From NCBI GenBank assembly GCA_038237515.1, contig JBBRYP010000015.1, positions 1 through 64,000 on the forward strand: DNA of 64,000 nucleotides, in the 5' to 3' direction. Below are positions 16,327 through 25,410 of this stretch, in pieces (the first letter of the stretch is position 1; every line of letters begins with the position of its first letter). The translations under genes and the position numbers were made by a program. The notes under the pieces are model-generated. The model saw nothing but the letters and a program-made list of their open reading frames with translations, did no database searches and was not told where the DNA came from. Source of the DNA: JBBQDZ01 sp038237515 (lineage in GTDB: Bacteria; Actinomycetota; Thermoleophilia; Gaiellales; Gaiellaceae).

Positions 16327-16850
16327 AGGACGCCCTTCTCCTCGTCGACCTCGTCAACGACTTCCACCACGAGGACGGTGACAGGCTGCGCGATTCCTTT
16401 CGTGCCCGCCATGACGGGATGCTCGCCGCGATCGCGGATGCCCGCCGCCGGGAGATCCCGATCATCTATGCGAACGACGACGGTGGCGGCTGGGACGGCG
16501 ACGCGCTCAAGCTCGTGAAGAAAGCTGTCCAGGACAGCCGTGGCGGCGCGCTGATCGCGGCGATCGCGCCGCAGGCGGGCGACCGATTCATCGTCAAGCC
16601 CCGCTACTCGGCCTTCGACCACACGCCGCTCGTCCTCATCCTCCGCCAGCTCGAGGTCGAGCGCATCCTGCTGGCGGGTGCGGTGACGGAGATGTGCGTC
16701 GTCCAGACGGCGATCGACGCCCGGGAGCTCGGCTTCAAGATCACCGTCCTCCCCGACGCCTGCGCGTCTGTCGACGAGCGGAACGAGCAGCTGGCGCTCG
16801 AATACCTCGAGCGAGTCGTCGGCGCCTTCCTCGAGCGTTCCACTCGGTAG
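16323..16850 (+). CDS. cysteine hydrolase, isochorismatase family
   Basis: A 175-residue cytoplasmic hydrolase with the family triad Asp9 (LLVDLVNDF), Lys92 (FIVKPRYS) and Cys125 (VTEMCVVQTA). Members hydrolyse amides such as nicotinamide or N-carbamoyl compounds, or isochorismate; the substrate here cannot be assigned. It starts with TTG in a TTGA overlap with the acetyltransferase, and its final base is the first base of the next gene's GTG. Confidence 0.88.
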   Translation: MKDALLLVDLVNDFHHEDGDRLRDSFRARHDGMLAAIADARRREIPIIYANDDGGGWDGDALKLVKKAVQDSRGGALIAAIAPQAGDRFIVKPRYSAFDHTPLVLILRQLEVERILLAGAVTEMCVVQTAIDARELGFKITVLPDACASVDERNEQLALEYLERVVGAFLERSTR

Positions 16851-18646
16851 TGCATCCGCTCGCCTTCCTTCCCGCTCTCGCCGGCCTTGCGCTCGCCGCC
16901 GCGCCGGCCGGTCACGCGACGGCGTTCCACCGGTGCTTCGATCCACCGATGACGTGCGCGACGGTGCCGGTCCCGCTCGATCGCGCCCGCGCCGGTGGGC
17001 GGAGGTTGAAGCTGATCGTCGAACGGAGGCCGGCGACGGCGCGGCCCCGCAACGGAGCCGTGTTCGCGTTCGCAGGCGGCCCCGGTCAGGCGGCGACGTC
17101 CTTCGTCGATTTCTTCACGCGGGCTCTCGCGCCGGCGCTTCGCACCCGCGATCTGATCGTGTTCGACCAGCGCGGCACCGGTCTGTCGGGGTTCCTGCGG
17201 TGCCGCGGCGATCAGGAGGCTCGACCCCTCGGCATCGCCTGCGCCAACGCGCTCGGGAGCCGCGTGCACCACTACGGGACGGCGGCGACCGTCGACGACA
17301 TCGAGGCGGTCCGGGAGGCTGTGGGCGTCGAGAAGATCACCCTGTACGGGGCGTCGTACGGAACCTTCGTCGCCGAGTCGTACGCCCGCCGCTACCCCGA
17401 CCACGTCGAGTCGCTCGTCCTCGACAGCGTCGTCCTCCCCACCGGTGACGACCCCTTCGATCGCAGCACCTACCGGGCTATCCCCCGGATCCTGGCCGAC
17501 CTCTGCGCGGACGGGGGATGCGCCGACGTGAAGGGCGACCTCGAGGCGGTGATACACAGGATCCTCTCCGGCCGGAATCGCGTCGACACCGTCTCGTACA
17601 CAGGTAAGGCGCGAGCGGCACGCACCACCACGGCTGGCCTCTTCGCCGCGCTCCAGTTCGGGCTCGCGTTCGATCCGGTCATGCGCTCCCGCTTCCCGGC
17701 CGCGCTGCACGCCGCCGTCGCGGGCGACACGTATCCGCTCGGCCGTCTCCTCGTCGCGGTGAACGGGGAGGGGGCGGCGGCCACGCGCGGAGACGACATC
17801 GGCTTCAGCCGCGCGCTCAACTCCGCGACGACCTGTGAGGACACGATCCTTCCGTGGGATCGAGCGGCTTCGATCCCGTCGCGGCTCGCGCGGGCGAGGT
17901 CGCTGCTCGCAGCGGTTCCGACCGAGACTTTCGCGCCCTTCGACCGCGCCTCCGCATTGCGCAGCGACATCATGAAGACGTGTCTGCCCTGGCCGACGGT
18001 CTCGCAGGCACCGGCCGAGCCCGCTCTCGAGCCCGACGTGCCAGTCCTCGTCCTCGACGGCGTCGACGACCCGCTCACGCCTCTCTCGGACGCGCTGGCG
18101 GCCGCGGCCGAGTTCAGGCACGCGAACGTGGTCGCAGTCCCCGACAGCGGTCACAGCGTCTTCACGCCCTCCTTCGGCGGCCCGAGATCGAACGGGACAC
18201 CTTGCGTCGAACGCTCGGTCCGGAGCTTCTTCGCCCACCGCCCGGTCAGCCCGTGCGCTCGGGTCCCTCACCGTCTGCGGCCGGCGCCAACGCCCCCTCG
18301 CTCGCTGCGTGCGGTCGTGCCCTGGCCGGGAATCGCGGGACGGGTCGGGCTGACCCTCCGCGCGGTCGTCCTGACCCTCGACGACGTGACCCTCTCGGCG
18401 CTCTCGCCGCTGGCGCCCCTGACGGGACTCCGCAGCGGAACCTTCGGAGGGGTCGACACCTCGTTCACGCTCGAGCATGTCTCCTACGTCCCCGGTGTCA
18501 TCGTCTCCGGGCACGCAAATCTCGCTCGAGGCTCGGGGAGCTTCAGGATCTCCGGCAGCGGCAGCCTGGGTACGCTCACCATCGGGGCCCGCGGTCGGAT
18601 CGTAGGCGTCCTCGACGGCCGCCCGATCGACATCCGGCGCCCGTGA
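16850..18646 (+). CDS. secreted alpha/beta hydrolase, S33 tripeptidyl-aminopeptidase type
   Basis: A 598-residue exported hydrolase. A short signal peptide (about residues 1-24) precedes the hydrolase domain, with FDQRGTGLSG near residue 105, the nucleophile elbow GASYGT (Ser169), LDGVDDPLTP for the acid and DSGHSVF for the histidine, the order of TAP-like S33 peptidases. Residues beyond about 460 form an extra beta-rich domain rich in Ser/Gly repeats (GSGSFRISGSGSLGTLTIG), not part of the usual family and possibly a surface-binding module. The stop overlaps the following pseudogene by 4 bases. Confidence 0.85.
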   Translation: MHPLAFLPALAGLALAAAPAGHATAFHRCFDPPMTCATVPVPLDRARAGGRRLKLIVERRPATARPRNGAVFAFAGGPGQAATSFVDFFTRALAPALRTRDLIVFDQRGTGLSGFLRCRGDQEARPLGIACANALGSRVHHYGTAATVDDIEAVREAVGVEKITLYGASYGTFVAESYARRYPDHVESLVLDSVVLPTGDDPFDRSTYRAIPRILADLCADGGCADVKGDLEAVIHRILSGRNRVDTVSYTGKARAARTTTAGLFAALQFGLAFDPVMRSRFPAALHAAVAGDTYPLGRLLVAVNGEGAAATRGDDIGFSRALNSATTCEDTILPWDRAASIPSRLARARSLLAAVPTETFAPFDRASALRSDIMKTCLPWPTVSQAPAEPALEPDVPVLVLDGVDDPLTPLSDALAAAAEFRHANVVAVPDSGHSVFTPSFGGPRSNGTPCVERSVRSFFAHRPVSPCARVPHRLRPAPTPPRSLRAVVPWPGIAGRVGLTLRAVVLTLDDVTLSALSPLAPLTGLRSGTFGGVDTSFTLEHVSYVPGVIVSGHANLARGSGSFRISGSGSLGTLTIGARGRIVGVLDGRPIDIRRP

Positions 18647-19007
18647 GCGCGACGTTCCGGCAGACGGCCTTCGACGACGCAGACGGCGTTGCGACGCTGC
18701 TCGAGGCTCGCGAGCTCGAGGAATTCGCGCAGACGGGCAGCCACACCGGAACGCAGGTCCGCGGCTGGTGGAGCGAGGACGACCCGCCCCTCGAAGGCCG
18801 CTCCTGGGTCGCGGTGGGCGACGGACAGATCGTCGCATTCGGACGCATGCGCCGCGAGGGCGCGACCGCGCGCTGTGGCTCGAGGGTTACCCCTCGGTCG
18901 GTCTCGAGGTGGACGCGTCGAACGAGACGGGCGCGACTCGTCTCTACGAGCGCGCGGGCATGCGGACTACCCGCCAGTACGACGTCTTCGAGCGCCGGCT
19001 CGCCTGA
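18643..19007 (+). pseudogene. GNAT acetyltransferase pseudogene (core deleted, frameshifted)
   Basis: The 5' part reads a GNAT N-terminus (FRQTAFDDADGVATLLEARE through SWVAVGDGQIVAFGRMRRE), but from about 18870 the family sequence continues in a different frame: LWLEGYPSVGLEVDASNETG and RLYERAGMRTTRQYDVFER to a stop at 19007. Between GY and PSVGLEV the whole acetyl-CoA-binding segment (normally R-x-x-G-x-G/A and its helix) is missing. One deletion therefore removed the core and shifted frame. The GTGA overlap with the hydrolase gene survives, showing it was once part of this operon. Confidence 0.8.
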
Positions 19008-19044
19008 CGTCGCGCCGATACCGGGCTCCGTCCAGCCGACGCCT

Positions 19045-19287
19045 CTAGAAGTCACGCCGCGCCCTCCCGCGCCCGCGTCGCGCGACGGGCGGTTCGCGCT
19101 CCAGACACGGCGACGGATGCCCGTTCTCGACCCGTAGACGCTCGATCGTGGCGGACGCGTCGTCGCGCGTTCGAGGGAACTCCTCGCCCGCTCGCTCGCA
19201 GAGCGCCACCGTCAGCGCGTAAACCTGGCGAACCGTCGGTGAGCTCCTGCGCGCCCCGGATGAATCGAGTGCCTCTCTCTCCTCCAC
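19045..19287 (-). CDS. small conserved hypothetical protein
   Basis: An 80-residue basic protein, GTG start, family not recognised. The middle, TVRQVYALTVALCERAGEEFPRTRDDASATIERLR split over two helices, looks like a genuine folded helical pair, while the Arg-rich tail may bind nucleic acid. An overlapping longer frame (19052-19348) is compositionally non-coding. It lies alone between the GNAT pseudogene and paaN. Confidence 0.5.
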   Translation of the reverse strand: MEEREALDSSGARRSSPTVRQVYALTVALCERAGEEFPRTRDDASATIERLRVENGHPSPCLEREPPVARRGRGRARRDF

Positions 19288-19369
19288 CTCTCGGAGTGAA
19301 GCAGCAGGGGTGTAGCGCGCGTGTGACGGGTTCGAGCCGAAAGTGCACCGCCAGACGGGGGCGCCAGGA

Positions 19370-21028
19370 CTACGCAGCGGCGACCGGGCGCCGCGACTGC
19401 ACGATCCGGAACCGGCCAGCGACGAACGCGGCGTCGGTGAGGCAGGCGTTGGCGGCGGGATTCGCCCCCGTCGCGTGGAAGTCGGAGAACGCCGCCGACT
19501 GGTTGACGAAGACGCCGCCCGTCAGGTTGCACGAGAGCGCGACGCCCACCTCCATCGCCGCCTCCTCGGCCGCCGCCAGCACGTCCTCGCTCGTGGAGTA
19601 GACGGCGGCGGTGATCGCGCCGTGCTCGATCCCGGTTCTCCGGAAGATCTCGACGCTCTCTTCGGTCGACGCGGTCGCGATCAGGAACGACACCGGGCCG
19701 AAATGCTCCTGCCCGTACACCTCCTCGTCGGCGGCGTCGACCCGGATGAGTGCCGGGGTGCGCACGATCGCGTGCGGGAAGCGCGGATGCTCGAGCGAGC
19801 GCGACTCGAGCACGACCTGCCCGAGCGACGGCGCGCGCTCGACCGTCTCCAGCACACCCTCGTTCACGATTGCGCCAGTGACCTCCACGGCGCGCTCGGG
19901 GTCGCCGAGGAGCTTCTCGATCGCGCCGCCGATCCCGAGGGCAACCTCCTCGAAGCTCTTGTGCCCCTCGTCGGTCTGGATCCCTTCGCGCCGCACGAGC
20001 AGGTTCTGCGGAGTCGTGCACATCTGGCCGCTGTAGAGCGAGAGCGAGAGCGCCAGGTTGCGGCACATCCCGGAAAACGACTCGGTCGAGTCGATGACGA
20101 CGGAGTTGACGCCGGCCTTCTCGGTGTAGACCTGCGCCTGCCTCGCGTTCGCCTCGAGCCACTCGCCGTTCGCCGTCGAGCCCGTGAAGTCGATCACCCT
20201 CACCTCGGGGCGGGTAGCGAGCGAGGTGGAGAGTCGGTCCTCCGCGCGCCCGACCGCCAGCGTCACCACGTTGGGGTCGTGCCCCGCCTCCGCCAGCACC
20301 TCGCGGGCGATCTGCACCGTCAGCGCGAGCGGCAGGACGCACGCGTGGTGAGGCTTGACGATCACCGGGTTGCCGGTCGCGAGGCTCGCGAAGAGGCCCG
20401 GATAGCTGTTCCAGGTCGGGAAGGTCGTGCAGCCGATGACAAGCCCGACACCTCGCGGGACCGTTCGGAAGGTCTTCTCGAGGACGAGCACGGTGTCCCT
20501 GCCGGCCGGCTTCTCCCACCGTGAGTTCGTCGCGTGGCGCGTCAGCTCCGCGAACGAGTAGGCGAGCGCCTCGAGGCCCCGGTCCTGGGCGTGCGGGCCG
20601 CCCGCCTGGAGCGCCATCACGAACGGCTGGCCGGTCGTGTGCATGACCGCGAGCGCCAGCTCGCCGCTGCGCTCGTTCAGCCGGTGGAGGATCTCGAGGC
20701 AGACGCCGGCGCGAGCCTCCGCGCCGGCGTCGCGCCAGCCCGGCCGCGCCGCCTCCGCAGCCTCCACGAGCGCGTCGACGCTCGCCCGCGGGTAGATCGT
20801 GCGAAGCGAGATGCCGTAGGGCGAAGGTGCGGCCTCGACCGTGCCGTCCGAGCCCGGCTGATCGAGCGGAAACTCGCCCGTCGCGTAGCGGTCGAAAGCC
20901 GCCTTCGCGGCCTCGTGGTCGTACGCCTTCGGGGACTCGGAGTACGCGCTCCAGTAGGTGCGCGCCCCGATCGCGGAGAGCGCCTGCTCCAGCGTTCCGC
21001 GGTGGCGTTCGTAGAGCTCCTGCGTCAT
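19370..21028 (-). CDS. paaN: phenylacetic-acid degradation protein PaaN (aldehyde-dehydrogenase family)
   Basis: A 552-residue cytoplasmic aldehyde-dehydrogenase-fold enzyme of the PaaN type (TIGR02288 group), associated with ring opening or oxidation steps of aerobic phenylacetate catabolism. It has PRGVGLVIGCTTFPTWNSY, the NAD(P) contact FTGSTANGEWLEANA, and SGQMCTTPQNLLV with the catalytic cysteine. Two starts are possible; ATG at 21028 follows an AAGGAG site and an upstream GTG at 21040 overlaps it. It is downstream of paaK by 8 bases, so the two form an operon. The multisubunit epoxidase genes paaABCDE are not in the window. Confidence 0.88.
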   Translation of the reverse strand: MTQELYERHRGTLEQALSAIGARTYWSAYSESPKAYDHEAAKAAFDRYATGEFPLDQPGSDGTVEAAPSPYGISLRTIYPRASVDALVEAAEAARPGWRDAGAEARAGVCLEILHRLNERSGELALAVMHTTGQPFVMALQAGGPHAQDRGLEALAYSFAELTRHATNSRWEKPAGRDTVLVLEKTFRTVPRGVGLVIGCTTFPTWNSYPGLFASLATGNPVIVKPHHACVLPLALTVQIAREVLAEAGHDPNVVTLAVGRAEDRLSTSLATRPEVRVIDFTGSTANGEWLEANARQAQVYTEKAGVNSVVIDSTESFSGMCRNLALSLSLYSGQMCTTPQNLLVRREGIQTDEGHKSFEEVALGIGGAIEKLLGDPERAVEVTGAIVNEGVLETVERAPSLGQVVLESRSLEHPRFPHAIVRTPALIRVDAADEEVYGQEHFGPVSFLIATASTEESVEIFRRTGIEHGAITAAVYSTSEDVLAAAEEAAMEVGVALSCNLTGGVFVNQSAAFSDFHATGANPAANACLTDAAFVAGRFRIVQSRRPVAAA

Positions 21029-21036
21029 CCGCTGCC

Positions 21037-22365
21037 TCACTCCTTCGGTCGATTGTCGACGATGCGCTGCGCCTTGCCGGGCGAGCGCCCGACGCCGCCC
21101 GGGTCGACGACCTCCACCGCCACGCGCACGCCGGCATTCTCCTTGACGAGGCTCTCGAGGCGCTGCGCCGAGCTCGCCCGCTCCTCAGTGGCCGACGCGC
21201 CGGCGCGCGCCTCGACCCACACCGTCAGCTCGTCCAGACGGCCGGGCCTGCTCAGGATGAGCTGGAAGTGCGGCGAGAGGCCGGGCGTTCGCAGCACGAG
21301 CTCCTCGATCTGCGTCGGGAACAGGTTGACGCCGCGGAGGATGATCATGTCGTCGCTGCGGCCCGTGATCCGCTCCAGGCGGCGCATCGTCCGCGCCGTC
21401 CCCGGGAGGAGGCGAGTGAGGTCGCGCGTGCGGTACCGGATCACCGGCATCGCCTCCCGCGTGAGCGAGGTGAACACGAGCTCGCCCGGTTCGCCGGCGG
21501 GCAGCGTCGAACCGGTTCGAGGGTCGACGATCTCGGGATAGAAGTGATCCTCCCAGACGTGGAGGCCGTCCTTCGTCTCGACGCACTCCTGCGCGACCCC
21601 CGGTCCGATCACCTCCGACAGTCCGTAGATGTCGACGGCGTGCAGGCCGAGCCGCCGCTCGATCTCACGGCGCATCTCCTGCGTCCAGGGCTCGGCGCCG
21701 AAGATTCCGATGGCGAGCGCAGTGTCGGCCGGATCCAGGCCCTGGCGCTCGAACTCGTCGCTGATCGCGAGCATGTAGGACGGCGTGACCATGATCACGT
21801 CGGGCTCGAAGTCCAGGATCAGCCGCACCTGCCGCTCCGTCATCCCGCCCGAGACGGGTATGACCGTGCAACCGAGGCGCTCGGCGCCGTAGTGGGCGCC
21901 GAGGCCGCCCGTGAAGAGGCCGTAACCGTAGGCGACGTGCACCCGGTCGCCCGGCCTCCCGCCCGCCGCGCGAATCGATCGCGCGACGACGTCGGCCCAC
22001 ACGTCGAGATCGCCGGCCGTGTAGCCGACGACCGTCGGACGGCCCGTCGTCCCGCTCGAAGCGTGGATCCGCGAGATCCGCTCGCGCGGCACGGCGAACA
22101 TCCCGAACGGATACGCCTCGCGCAGGTCGTCCTTCGTCGTGAACGGAAAGCGGCGTAGGTCGTCGAGGCTTCGGCAGTCGTCCGGGTGAACACCGGCAGC
22201 GGCGAAAGCGTCACGGTAGAACGCGACGCTCCCGTAGGCGTGGCGCAGCGTTCCGCGCAGTCGCTCGAGCTGGAGGGCCTCGAGCTCGTCCCGGGAAGCG
22301 GTCTCGATGGGCTCGAGGTCGCCGGGCCGGGGCGACAGGTCTCGCGTGCGCGGAGGTCTCGTCAC
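21037..22365 (-). CDS. paaK: phenylacetate-CoA ligase
   Basis: A 442-residue AMP-forming ligase that activates phenylacetate to its CoA thioester, the first step of the pathway. The P-loop SSGTTGRPTVVGYT, YGLSEVIGPGV, the acceptor-binding RTRDLTRLLPG and the C-terminal hinge through GRSDDMIILRGVNLFPTQ are those of PaaK. GTG at 22365 (reading VTRPPRTRDLSP) gives the normal family length of about 440; the open frame further upstream to 22413 is not needed. It is divergent from proC across 59 bases. Confidence 0.92.
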   Translation of the reverse strand: MTRPPRTRDLSPRPGDLEPIETASRDELEALQLERLRGTLRHAYGSVAFYRDAFAAAGVHPDDCRSLDDLRRFPFTTKDDLREAYPFGMFAVPRERISRIHASSGTTGRPTVVGYTAGDLDVWADVVARSIRAAGGRPGDRVHVAYGYGLFTGGLGAHYGAERLGCTVIPVSGGMTERQVRLILDFEPDVIMVTPSYMLAISDEFERQGLDPADTALAIGIFGAEPWTQEMRREIERRLGLHAVDIYGLSEVIGPGVAQECVETKDGLHVWEDHFYPEIVDPRTGSTLPAGEPGELVFTSLTREAMPVIRYRTRDLTRLLPGTARTMRRLERITGRSDDMIILRGVNLFPTQIEELVLRTPGLSPHFQLILSRPGRLDELTVWVEARAGASATEERASSAQRLESLVKENAGVRVAVEVVDPGGVGRSPGKAQRIVDNRPKE

Positions 22366-22424
22366 CGGTCTCTCACCGCCTGCACGACTCGCGCGGTCTC
22401 CGGCGCGCGGCATAGTCTCCGGCC

Positions 22425-23252
22425 ATGGACGAGATCGATCCCACGAGGATCGCCATCCTCGGCACCGGGCGCATCGGCGAGTCGCTGCTCTCGGGGCTCC
22501 TCAGCTCCGGCTGGCGCACCGCCGACCAGATCGCCGTCTCCGTGAGACGGGAGGAGCGGGTCGAGGAGCTGCGCGAGCGCTACGGCGTCAGCCCCACGCT
22601 CAGGAACGCCGACGCGGTCGAGGGGGCGGCGCTCGTCGTCGTCGCGGTCAAGCCGCAGGACATCGACGTCCTGCTCGAGGACGTGGGCGGGCTGCTCACG
22701 CCCGAACAAACCGTCCTTTCCGTCGCCGCAGCCATTCCCACAGCCGCGATCGAGCGCCGGATCCGCGCCGCCGTGCCGGTCGTCCGCGCGATGCCGAACG
22801 CACCGGCGACCGTGCACGAGGGGATGGCCGGGATCTGCGCCGGCGCCCATGCGGGCGACACCCACCTGGCGCTCGCGGAGGAGGCGCTCTCGCACCTCGG
22901 CGCCGTCGTCCGCGTCCCGGAGCGGGCGATGGACGGGGTCACTGCGGTCTCCGGGTCGGGTCCGGCGTACTTCGCGCTCCTCGCGGAAGCGATGATCGAG
23001 GCAGGGATCCTGCTCGGCCTGTCCCGGGAGATCTCGACGAAGCTCGTCGTCCAGACGATGCTGGGCACCGCCCACCTGCTGCGCGACCAGAAGATGCACC
23101 CGGTCGAGCTGCGCGAGCTCGTCACCTCGCCCGGCGGAACGACGATCCGCGCGATCCAGGAGCTCGAGAACGCAGGTGTCCGGGCCGCCTTCTTCAGCGC
23201 CATCCAGGCGGCGATGGAGCGCTCGCGCGAGCTTGCCGCGGGCAAGGAGTAG
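22425..23252 (+). CDS. proC: pyrroline-5-carboxylate reductase
   Basis: A 275-residue cytoplasmic enzyme reducing pyrroline-5-carboxylate to proline with NAD(P)H, the last step of proline synthesis. The Rossmann motif ILGTGRIGESLLSG is at residues 10-23, VRAMPNAPATVHEGM is the family block, and AVSGSGPAYFALLAEA, MLGTAHLL and TSPGGTTIRAIQELE form the substrate site. Length is standard. It stands alone, convergent with the membrane protein gene that ends 12 bases later. Confidence 0.95.
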   Translation: MDEIDPTRIAILGTGRIGESLLSGLLSSGWRTADQIAVSVRREERVEELRERYGVSPTLRNADAVEGAALVVVAVKPQDIDVLLEDVGGLLTPEQTVLSVAAAIPTAAIERRIRAAVPVVRAMPNAPATVHEGMAGICAGAHAGDTHLALAEEALSHLGAVVRVPERAMDGVTAVSGSGPAYFALLAEAMIEAGILLGLSREISTKLVVQTMLGTAHLLRDQKMHPVELRELVTSPGGTTIRAIQELENAGVRAAFFSAIQAAMERSRELAAGKE

Positions 23253-23263
23253 CCCGCGCTGAG

Positions 23264-24229
23264 TCACGCCTCGAGCGGCCGGTTCGCCCGGCGGCGCAGG
23301 AGCAGCGCGCCGACGGCGAGAAGCGCCGCCTCGACGAACGTGATCGCGACGCGGTTCAGGACCGTCGCCCCGAGTGCGGCACCCTGCGGCGCGACGGCGA
23401 GCAGGAGTCCGTACATCGAGGCTTCTCGCGGCCCGAGGCCCGACGGCGCGACGATCGAGATGACGGCCACAATCGCGCCGACGGCGGCAGTACCACCGAG
23501 GAACGCGATCGACGCCGCGCCGGTGCCGCCGCCGACGGATCGAAGCAGGAAGTAGAGCGCCGCGCCGCCCACGAGCCAGGTGAAGGCGTAGTAGGCGACG
23601 AGGAAGAGGAGCGTCCGCGGCGGAAGCGGCGGTGGCTCCTCGGCTCCGAAGCGCCGGAACACCTTCCCTGCGAACCAGCCGAAGACCCGAGGGTGGAGCA
23701 GGGCGGCGACGACGGCCGCGAAGGCCAGAAGCGGCGCCAGGGGTGCGTCGACCCCGTGCACCCACGCCAGGCTGACGACGAAGACGAGCACTCCCGAGAC
23801 CGCAGAGAGGCCCGCCTCGACGAGAATCGATGCGGTCACGAGGGCGGGAGCGTCCACCCCCGCACGACGCAGCGAGAGCACGCGTGCCGCAGGCGTCCAG
23901 ACGCCGCCGGGAACGTACTTCGCGAGCATCGAGAGCATCTCGGCCCGCAGTGCAACGCCGTAGGAGACCTTGATCTCCCAGGCGGCGAGGATCCGCATCC
24001 AGCCGATCACGAACAGGAGGTAGTAGGCGCCGAGAACGGCACACCCCACTCCGAAGTCGAGGAGGTTCGCGTCGCGCAGGCGCTCGGCGGCGCCCTTCCA
24101 CGACCCTCGCACCGCCCACACGAGTACCCCGATCAGAAGGAGGCCGAGGACGACCTGCAGCGCGACGGCGAGCCGGCGATGGCGGCGAAGCCAGGCCGTG
24201 GTGGAGTGGACGAGCGCGATCAGCCGCAC
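23264..24229 (-). CDS. flippase-like integral membrane protein (LPG synthase TM / UPF0104)
   Basis: A 321-residue polytopic membrane protein with seven to eight spans, resembling the transmembrane domain of lysylphosphatidylglycerol synthases (UPF0104/AglD group). The family block MLAKYVPGGVWTPAARV is at about residue 95 and SIVAPSGLGPREASMYGLLL near residue 270; both are diagnostic. Such proteins are thought to move lipids or lipid-linked sugars across the membrane. No soluble aminoacyltransferase domain is attached. The GTG start at 24229 (VRLIALVHSTTAW) is chosen because earlier codons are non-hydrophobic and non-family. Confidence 0.82.
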   Translation of the reverse strand: MRLIALVHSTTAWLRRHRRLAVALQVVLGLLLIGVLVWAVRGSWKGAAERLRDANLLDFGVGCAVLGAYYLLFVIGWMRILAAWEIKVSYGVALRAEMLSMLAKYVPGGVWTPAARVLSLRRAGVDAPALVTASILVEAGLSAVSGVLVFVVSLAWVHGVDAPLAPLLAFAAVVAALLHPRVFGWFAGKVFRRFGAEEPPPLPPRTLLFLVAYYAFTWLVGGAALYFLLRSVGGGTGAASIAFLGGTAAVGAIVAVISIVAPSGLGPREASMYGLLLAVAPQGAALGATVLNRVAITFVEAALLAVGALLLRRRANRPLEA

Positions 24230-24358
24230 GCGCCCATCGTGCTGGGTGCCCCCGGCCGCGTCAATCCGGCTCGCGCTCGAGGAGGTGAGGCGTCGCCCCA
24301 CCCGGGTAGACGAGAGGGGCAGGGAAGCGAGGGGCAGGAGTCAAGCGCTTCGCTTTCC

Positions 24359-24426
24359 GGGGGCCCTCGCCCCCTCCGCGTCCCCCATTACCCCCCGCGG
24401 CACAACTGGACCGGGCCTTCGGCCCG
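24359..24426. terminator. two hairpins in the gap between the HAD gene and the flippase gene
   Basis: The 277-base gap 24230-24506 holds no gene I recognise. It contains two short GC hairpins, GGGGGC/GCCCCC with loop CCTC (24359-24374) and CGGGCC/GGCCCG with loop TTC (24412-24426), either of which could end transcription of the HAD gene on the minus strand. I checked for SRP RNA, RNase P RNA and tmRNA landmarks and saw none. Confidence 0.45.
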
Positions 24427-24506
24427 CAGATACCAATGGGAGCCTCCGAAAGGCAACGCCCCCAGAGACGAACGGCCGGGCTGCCGTAAGCCGCAGCGAT
24501 ACCTCC

Positions 24507-25241
24507 CTAGAACTGGTACGGCCGCCGGAGGTCTCGGCGGGCAAAGCAAGCGGCCGAAGCCTCGCTTGAGGACGTCGCGCCCGCCGACGCCGCAAGCTCC
24601 AGGAGGTCGTCGAGCGGCAGCTTGGCGAGAGAGGGGACGACGAGGTCCGCCTCGTCGAGCCCGAGTGCGGCGGTGACGCCGTTGGGAACGGCGACGCAGA
24701 AGAGTCCCGCCGCCTTCGCCGCGCGGATGCCGTTCGGTGAGTCCTCGAAGGCGATCGCCTCGGCCGCGGCCAGGCCGAGGCGCTCGAGCGCCTCGAGGTA
24801 GAGCGTCGGGCGGGGCTTCGCCCGCTCGACGTCGTGGTCCGCGGTGACGATCGCGTCGAAGTCCTCGGCGCGCTCGAGCCGTGCGAGGTGACCGTCCACC
24901 CAGCCCCGGGAGGAGCTGGAGACGATCGCCGTCCTGAGGGAGCGCTTGCGCGCGCCGTCGAGGTAACTGAACACGCCGGGCAAGGCCTCCTCGATCTCGA
25001 GGAGCGCGAGCTCGCGGTCGCGCCGTCGCAGGCGGACCGCCTCGCGGTCGAGGGGTCCCGCCAGCCCCTCGAGGTGCTCGAGCGGGTCGAACGCGCCGAT
25101 CGTGCCGACGATCTTCGCCCATCGCTCGAGCGGCAGCTCGTGCCCGTGCTCGCGGTAGACCTCCTGCCACGACGCGAGCGATGGTGTCTCGGTGTCGAGG
25201 ATCAGGCCGTCGAAGTCGAAGAGGAGCCCCCGGATCTCCAA
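24507..25241 (-). CDS. HAD-superfamily hydrolase (beta-phosphoglucomutase-like)
   Basis: A 244-residue cytoplasmic phosphatase or phosphomutase. HAD motif I is DFDGLILDTE (residues 9-18, catalytic Asp pair), motif II is the VSSSSRGWV serine, motif III the lysine in ERAKPRP, and motif IV EDSPNGIRAAKAAG. The helical cap between motifs I and II places it in the subfamily of beta-phosphoglucomutase and phosphoglycolate phosphatase; the substrate is not determinable. It starts with TTG at 25241, the only start near motif I. The last 20 residues are Ser/Ala-rich and look like a variable tail. Confidence 0.85.
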   Translation of the reverse strand: MEIRGLLFDFDGLILDTETPSLASWQEVYREHGHELPLERWAKIVGTIGAFDPLEHLEGLAGPLDREAVRLRRRDRELALLEIEEALPGVFSYLDGARKRSLRTAIVSSSSRGWVDGHLARLERAEDFDAIVTADHDVERAKPRPTLYLEALERLGLAAAEAIAFEDSPNGIRAAKAAGLFCVAVPNGVTAALGLDEADLVVPSLAKLPLDDLLELAASAGATSSSEASAACFARRDLRRPYQF

Positions 25242-25410
25242 GCCGGGGCAGCCTAGTCGCCGCCGCGGGACGCCCGGACCCGGGATGTTCGACCGGCAAA
25301 CTCACGCGAGCCGGGTGGTGCCTAGACGCGGCGCAGGATCAGCAAGCCCGCCCACCGTCCACAGCTCTGCTACGAACGGCGGGCGGTCGCACTGCCCCGC
25401 TGGCTGTGGG

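Noticed and set aside
16604..18838. 744-codon open frame on the minus strand opposite the S33 peptidase
   Set aside because: Compositional shadow; the plus-strand gene has a full catalytic motif set.
19212..21137. Long minus-strand frame overlapping paaN in another frame
   Set aside because: Arg/Ala/Gly-rich translation without motifs; paaN in the alternative frame is complete.
24230..24506. Possible structural RNA (SRP, RNase P, tmRNA)
   Set aside because: Hairpins are present but none of the conserved sequence blocks of these RNAs was found on either strand.
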